Origin: Chromatiales bacterium
GTDB lineage: Bacteria; Pseudomonadota; Gammaproteobacteria; Steroidobacterales; GCA-2729495
DNA length: 64,000 nt
Assembly: GCA_024234935.1 (NCBI GenBank)
Contig: JACKNI010000002.1
Location: 62,001-126,000, forward strand
Reading direction: 5' to 3'
The notes under the pieces are model-generated. The model did no database searches, was not told where the DNA came from, and saw only the letters and a program-made list of their open reading frames with translations. The position numbers were made by a program, and so were the translations under genes. Positions 59,903-64,000 of the stretch are shown in pieces. Position 1 is the stretch's first letter, and each line of letters starts with the position of its first letter.

Positions 59903-60877
59903 CTACGTGGCCCATGGAAACATGACGTTGCTGCGGAACTCGGCGAAACTCGTGCTCTGCTCCACCGCAAACCGGGGGATGTCGAGATTCTCCCACTCAC
60001 TGATCCTGCGTATTCCACCATAGTAGGAGAACGCCGTGAGCACGCCGCGTTCGCGCAGACACGCCATGGAATCGGCATTGAACGCATCCCTGACACCAAA
60101 CGGATAGGCAAATGTCTGCATCGCAATTCCGACTTCTTCCCTGAGCCGGCGCTCGCAGCCGGTGATCTCGGCCATCTGCTGTTCGCGGCTCAGGCGCGCC
60201 ATGATCGGGTGATTCACCGTATGTCCGCCGATGGTCATTCCGCTGGCGTGCAGCTCGCGAACCATGTCCCATGTCATCCAGTTCTGTTGCAGCGTCTCCG
60301 CATCTTCCACCAGCCGGCCGCTGCCGGTTGCCTCGCCAATCGCATGCAGATATTCGCCGGTACGGTCGTCTGGCAGCTTCCACCATGTGTTGAGCAGCTT
60401 TCGTATCGTCTGTTCGCGCTCCGGTTCGTCAACCAGCAAGGGAGCAGGAAAAAAGGCCGGAAGATCCAATGAGGCATTCCGGCCCGTACGCACCATCCAT
60501 GCGATCTCGTCCCAGAACGGTACACGCGGACTATCGATGAATCCCGTGGCAATGAAAAATGTCGCCTTCAGTTCATGCGCGAGCAGTACAGGCAGTGCAT
60601 CGCTGTAGTTGTCACGATAACCATCATCGAAGGTGACCAGCACGTGCCGCCCGCGCTTTCTGCGCAGCGCCGCAGGGATATCGCCCGGCCCGATAACATC
60701 GAAATGCACCTTCAGCCAGCGCAGCTGGGAATCCAAGTCTTCAACCGTCGCGCTCCAGAGACCGCGGTCATAGACCGAACGGCGTCCGTCACCGATGCGG
60801 TGGTAATTGATGCCAATGACGCCATGCCATCGCACCATGGAGCCGGCTAGCCGGCGCGCAAATGCAGGTATTCTCAC
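59903..60877 (-). CDS. Polysaccharide deacetylase (NodB homology domain)
   Basis: 324 residues. LVTFDDGYRDNYSDALPVLL (the TFDDG motif), DSPRVPFWDEIAWM, GGHTVNHPIMARLS with the metal histidines, and FAYPFGVRDAFN make a complete NodB/CE4 domain. Such deacetylases in exopolysaccharide or exosortase loci remove N-acetyl groups from the polymer. First gene of this minus-strand operon. Confidence 0.9.
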   Translation of the reverse strand: MRIPAFARRLAGSMVRWHGVIGINYHRIGDGRRSVYDRGLWSATVEDLDSQLRWLKVHFDVIGPGDIPAALRRKRGRHVLVTFDDGYRDNYSDALPVLLAHELKATFFIATGFIDSPRVPFWDEIAWMVRTGRNASLDLPAFFPAPLLVDEPEREQTIRKLLNTWWKLPDDRTGEYLHAIGEATGSGRLVEDAETLQQNWMTWDMVRELHASGMTIGGHTVNHPIMARLSREQQMAEITGCERRLREEVGIAMQTFAYPFGVRDAFNADSMACLRERGVLTAFSYYGGIRRISEWENLDIPRFAVEQSTSFAEFRSNVMFPWAT

Positions 60878-60978
60878 TTGGAAGCAGAGCCTTGGTAGCC
60901 AAACACACGAAGCCGTAGGATAGGCCGATGAAGGCCGGAACGGACTTTAGCACTTAAGAAGTGCATGCAGGAATCGTG

Positions 60979-62142
60979 ATGCCGCAACATCGGGTTATCG
61001 AAGATCCGCAGCCTGCCAGGCAAGCGAATGCGTCGCATATCCCGGGCCTCGACGGCCTGCGCGGCGTGGCCATCTTGCTCGTGCTCGTTCACATGCTGAA
61101 TGTGCTGGAAGTCGAGCATGGCATGCCAGCATGGGTATTTGGCCGCATCAGTCAGATCGGCTGGACCGGCGTGCAACTGTTTTTCGTGCTGAGCGGGTTT
61201 CTGATTACCGGCATCCTTCTGGATACACAGCGATCGAACAACTATTTTCCGGCCTTCTACGGACGACGCACACTGCGCATCTTCCCGTTGTACTTCAGCG
61301 TGCTGACGATCGCTTTCGTGATTCTGCCCTGGTTGGGGAGCGTACCACCCGCCGTTGCCGCCGACCGGCCTCACCAGATATGGCTCTGGACCTACCTGTC
61401 GAACTGGGCAGCCATCTTCGATCAGGGCAGCAAGGCCTTTCCTCATTTCTGGTCACTGGCAGTTGAAGAGCAGTTTTACCTCGTCTGGCCCCTGCTGGTC
61501 CGTTCTCGCAGTGCGGAGCAGTGCCTGCGATTCTGTCTGGGTGTCGCAGCAGTGGCACTGGCACTGCGCTGCGTACTTGCCGGAGCCGGCGTTTCCGACG
61601 ACCTCATCTATGAAAATTCATTCTGCCGCATGGACGCGCTGGCTTTGGGTGGAGCTGCCGCAGCGGCAGTCCGGATACCGGCATGGAAGGCGCGACTTCT
61701 CGCCATGCATGATCGCTGCCTGGTCTGGGCCGGCATGGTCGGCCTGTTCGGGCTCCTGGTAACGCGCGGTTTCTGGACCGGAACGCTGGTTGGCATCAGC
61801 ATCGGCTATACGATCGTGGCACTCACCAGTACGCTGCTGCTCATCGCGATCGTCGGTGCTGAAGCCAGCGGTATTTCGGGGTGGGTCAGGGTGTTTCGCT
61901 GGCGCCCGCTGCGGGCCATGGGCAAGTACAGCTACGCGATATATGTCCTGCACAAACCGCTGCACGATCTGGCCGGCAAACCGCTGCTCAAGGTCTTGCG
62001 GATCGACGTCTCACAATCGGTGGTGTGGAGTGCAGCCTATATGGCAGCGGCCATGGCCTGCAGTTTCCTGCTGGCCTATTGCTCATGGCATCTGCTGGAG
62101 AAGCGGTTCCTGCACATGAAGCGATTCTTCGTCGCGAGCTGA
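60979..62142 (+). CDS. Membrane acyltransferase, acyltransferase 3 family
   Basis: 387 residues from ATG 60979, preceded by AGGA. Multi-spanning OafA/NodX-type protein: HIPGLDGLRGVAILLVLVHML, GVQLFFVLSGFLITGILLD, and the FYGRRTLRIFPLYFSV motif; then ten or so hydrophobic helices. It likely acetylates a surface polysaccharide sugar. Divergent from the deacetylase. Confidence 0.9.
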   Translation: MPQHRVIEDPQPARQANASHIPGLDGLRGVAILLVLVHMLNVLEVEHGMPAWVFGRISQIGWTGVQLFFVLSGFLITGILLDTQRSNNYFPAFYGRRTLRIFPLYFSVLTIAFVILPWLGSVPPAVAADRPHQIWLWTYLSNWAAIFDQGSKAFPHFWSLAVEEQFYLVWPLLVRSRSAEQCLRFCLGVAAVALALRCVLAGAGVSDDLIYENSFCRMDALALGGAAAAAVRIPAWKARLLAMHDRCLVWAGMVGLFGLLVTRGFWTGTLVGISIGYTIVALTSTLLLIAIVGAEASGISGWVRVFRWRPLRAMGKYSYAIYVLHKPLHDLAGKPLLKVLRIDVSQSVVWSAAYMAAAMACSFLLAYCSWHLLEKRFLHMKRFFVAS

Positions 62143-62162
62143 TCAACAGGCATCGCCGGGAC

Positions 62163-63368
62163 TCACCGCCTGGCCGGCGGACTCCGGTCCAGGCACTCGG
62201 CAAAGCGCTGCGCCATCCGTTCCCGCGTGAACTGCAATACCGCGCTCCTGTCAGGCCCGTTTTCATGCCCGGCACGCGCTTCCGCAACCAGATCCAGAAT
62301 TGCCTGCCTGATCCCGGCAACATCGGTCGGTGCCGCGACCCTGTGCAGCACCCTGCTTTCCCGCAATACCCAGGCAATGTCGCTGTCGAGTTCGGAAATC
62401 GCAAGTATCGGCCGCCCGGTACCGAGGTACTCAAAGAGCTTGGCCTGAATCCCGAAGCGGTAGCCCGGGTTCTGGAACAGCACCAGGATGTCGGCACTCA
62501 TCATTCTCCGCAGTGATTCCGCATAGGGAACCTGCCCGGGCCGGTGCACTGTGCTGTCCAGACCACGCTGGCTGATCTCGGCCGCCAGGTTGTACATGGA
62601 GTCCGTCTTGCGGCCGAGAAAAGTGCAGTCAACCGGCACCTGTTCCGCCTGCAACTGCGCGAATGCATCGAGAAACGGCCGTGGATCACGACCCGAATAC
62701 AGCTCGCCGGCATGCAATATCATCAACCGGTCGCCTGACGGTGAGACGTCAATCGATGCGAACTTTTCCGGATCAAAGCCGTTGGTGATGACATGCATTT
62801 TCGCCGCATGTTCAGGATATGCCTTGCACCAGCCCTCGCGATTCAGGGGCGTATTCGCCACGATCTGGTCTGCATGCCACATCACGCTGCGTTCAAGCCG
62901 TCGATCAATGCGCGCAGACAGGCCTGCAGTATCCAGGCGATTGGTCACCCACGGGTCGCGGAAACAGGCCACCCAGTACAGGCCATGGCGCTTCTGCACC
63001 CAGCGCCCGAGCATGTGCACGATTCCTGGTGGGCTCGAAGTGATCACCGCGTCGGGCCTGTGCTCGGCAATCATCCGGTTGCAGGCCGCCCTCGCCTTCA
63101 CGATCCAGTGTGCTTCCGGTGCGATGCGTCCGACGACCCGGCCGGCAATACCCTCCATGAACGGCACCCGCGCAACCGGTGTCTGCGCCGGAACCTGATC
63201 GAGAAGGGAAGCGTCGGTCGGTTCCCAGGGCACCCGCGGGGGCGCAACGACAACCGGCTGCCAGCCAAACTGCGGCAGGTAGCGAACCAGCCCCAGCATT
63301 CGATAGACGGCCACCGCGCCTGACGGCGGGAAATGATAGGTCAGCAACAGTACCTTCCGTAAAGCCAT
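62163..63368 (-). CDS. Glycosyltransferase, GT4-like
   Basis: 401 residues. GT-B fold: LLLTYHFPPSGAVAVYRMLGLVRYLPQFGWQPVVV at the N-terminus and, in the second half, MILHAGELYSGRDPRPFLDAF, VLFQNPGYRFGIQAKLFEYLGTGRPILAISE, the acceptor/donor region ending in a GT4-like E-x7-E-type segment. Part of the polysaccharide cluster. Confidence 0.88.
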   Translation of the reverse strand: MALRKVLLLTYHFPPSGAVAVYRMLGLVRYLPQFGWQPVVVAPPRVPWEPTDASLLDQVPAQTPVARVPFMEGIAGRVVGRIAPEAHWIVKARAACNRMIAEHRPDAVITSSPPGIVHMLGRWVQKRHGLYWVACFRDPWVTNRLDTAGLSARIDRRLERSVMWHADQIVANTPLNREGWCKAYPEHAAKMHVITNGFDPEKFASIDVSPSGDRLMILHAGELYSGRDPRPFLDAFAQLQAEQVPVDCTFLGRKTDSMYNLAAEISQRGLDSTVHRPGQVPYAESLRRMMSADILVLFQNPGYRFGIQAKLFEYLGTGRPILAISELDSDIAWVLRESRVLHRVAAPTDVAGIRQAILDLVAEARAGHENGPDRSAVLQFTRERMAQRFAECLDRSPPARR

Positions 63369-63392
63369 ATCTGTTCCGGTCCTGTTGCCCGA

Positions 63393-64000
63393 TCACCGTC
63401 CGGACGGTGACTGTTCTCGGGCCTGGCCGTCACGGGTCCGGCGTGCGCCCTGCAACCAGCTGACGAGGAAATCCGGCAAGGCCAGTTTGAGAGCTGTACG
63501 CAGGAACAACGATATCGCGCACCCGTGGTAAAGGCTGTAAACCAGGTACTTCATGGCCAGCCAGCGACTTGTATCAGCTGCCGCCGTGGCCATGGTGAAA
63601 TACCAGCTGCGGTAAAGCTCGCGCACCCGCGAGGCATCCGCACGCAGAGCCGGGTCGGCGGCCAGCATCCGTTCAAACATGAGCATTTCCCGCGGCACGT
63701 GTCGCAGGGCATTTGACATGCTCGACATCTGCCCCGCCGACAGGCGATAGCGCAACAGGGGATAGTCGAGATAGGCAAAGGAAAACTTGCGGCTGGCCCG
63801 GACGAAGAAATCCCAGTCGGCAGCCGACGGAAACTCCGCGTCGAGCTCACCTGTAGTGGTCCAGACCTCACGGCGCATCATGACGGTCGGCGGATGCACG
63901 AAGTTGCCATAGGCTATCGCCGGATAGACCTTCCCGCGGTACAGCGGTACCGACAGCTTCTGCGTACCCGTATCAGTACCAACGGTGTCGGCCACACCAT
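63393..64000 (-). CDS. Glycosyltransferase family 2, partial
   Basis: At least 202 codons; the gene runs past the window edge, so the N-terminal nucleotide-binding half is missing. What remains has GNFVHPPTVMMRREVWTTTG and SAADWDFFVRASRKFSFAYLDYPLLRYR, the acceptor-side features of GT2 enzymes. Followed by the GT4 gene on the same strand after 24 bases. Confidence 0.82.
   Translation of the reverse strand, partial: GVADTVGTDTGTQKLSVPLYRGKVYPAIAYGNFVHPPTVMMRREVWTTTGELDAEFPSAADWDFFVRASRKFSFAYLDYPLLRYRLSAGQMSSMSNALRHVPREMLMFERMLAADPALRADASRVRELYRSWYFTMATAAADTSRWLAMKYLVYSLYHGCAISLFLRTALKLALPDFLVSWLQGARRTRDGQAREQSPSGR

Overview
The window is high-GC proteobacterial chromosome, densely packed, with no tRNA, rRNA, CRISPR array, prophage or complete insertion sequence that I can see. 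Three gene orders point to a gammaproteobacterium: surA-pdxA-rsmA-apaG-apaH, lgt-thyA, and a fimT-pilV-pilW-pilX-pilY1-pilY2-like-pilE minor-pilin block in the Pseudomonas order. REP-like repeats, TonB receptors, a luciferase-like monooxygenase pair and a cd1 nitrite reductase suit an environmental, possibly marine or soil, free-living lineage. I cannot name the genus.

Layout. 1-5.1 kb: housekeeping genes, with thyA apparently starting at CTG. 5.3-8.5 kb: toxin-antitoxin stretch (a FitAB-type RHH/PIN pair, an orphan XRE antitoxin, a VapBC pair) around a DUF1838 lipoprotein that ends in a REP element. 8.5-12 kb: helicase HrpB, a Sel1-repeat protein and a small ORF. 12-17 kb: a GntR/UTRA regulator, two paralogous luciferase-like monooxygenases with an acetyltransferase between them, and a divergent OprB-type porin; the regulator and the second monooxygenase share a 10-bp promoter sequence. 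17-22.4 kb: a PadR-controlled MacAB-like ABC efflux operon behind a long palindromic divergent promoter. 22.5-32.5 kb: dihaem cytochrome c, phytanoyl-CoA dioxygenase-like protein, nitronate-monooxygenase-like flavoprotein, DUF255 thioredoxin protein, a TonB receptor, and a NirS carrying an extra N-terminal cytochrome c domain.

32.6-40 kb: uppP, then the convergent minor-pilin/PilY1 operon. 40-46.5 kb: small parvulin, nucleotidase, DUF2442, cupin, a molybdopterin hydroxylase large subunit, an SDR with a signal peptide, and RhlE. The molybdenum enzyme is bracketed on both sides by clusters of one inverted repeat family (core AGGTGCCAGATTTATTTT). 46.8-58 kb: envelope genes (DUF748/AsmA-like, DUF3617, S11 peptidase, TMTC-like GT-C/TPR protein, bactofilin with a serine-glycine tandem repeat, CPA2 antiporter, degenerate beta-carbonic anhydrase, M48 lipoprotein protease). 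58-64 kb: SCO1, then a polysaccharide locus (CelD-like GNAT, deacetylase, acyltransferase, two glycosyltransferases) running off the right edge.

The points most worth a second look are the NirS fusion, the repeat-bracketed molybdenum gene, the REP elements that supply stop codons, the shared GntR-type operator, the PadR divergent palindrome and the two non-canonical start codons (thyA, hrpB).
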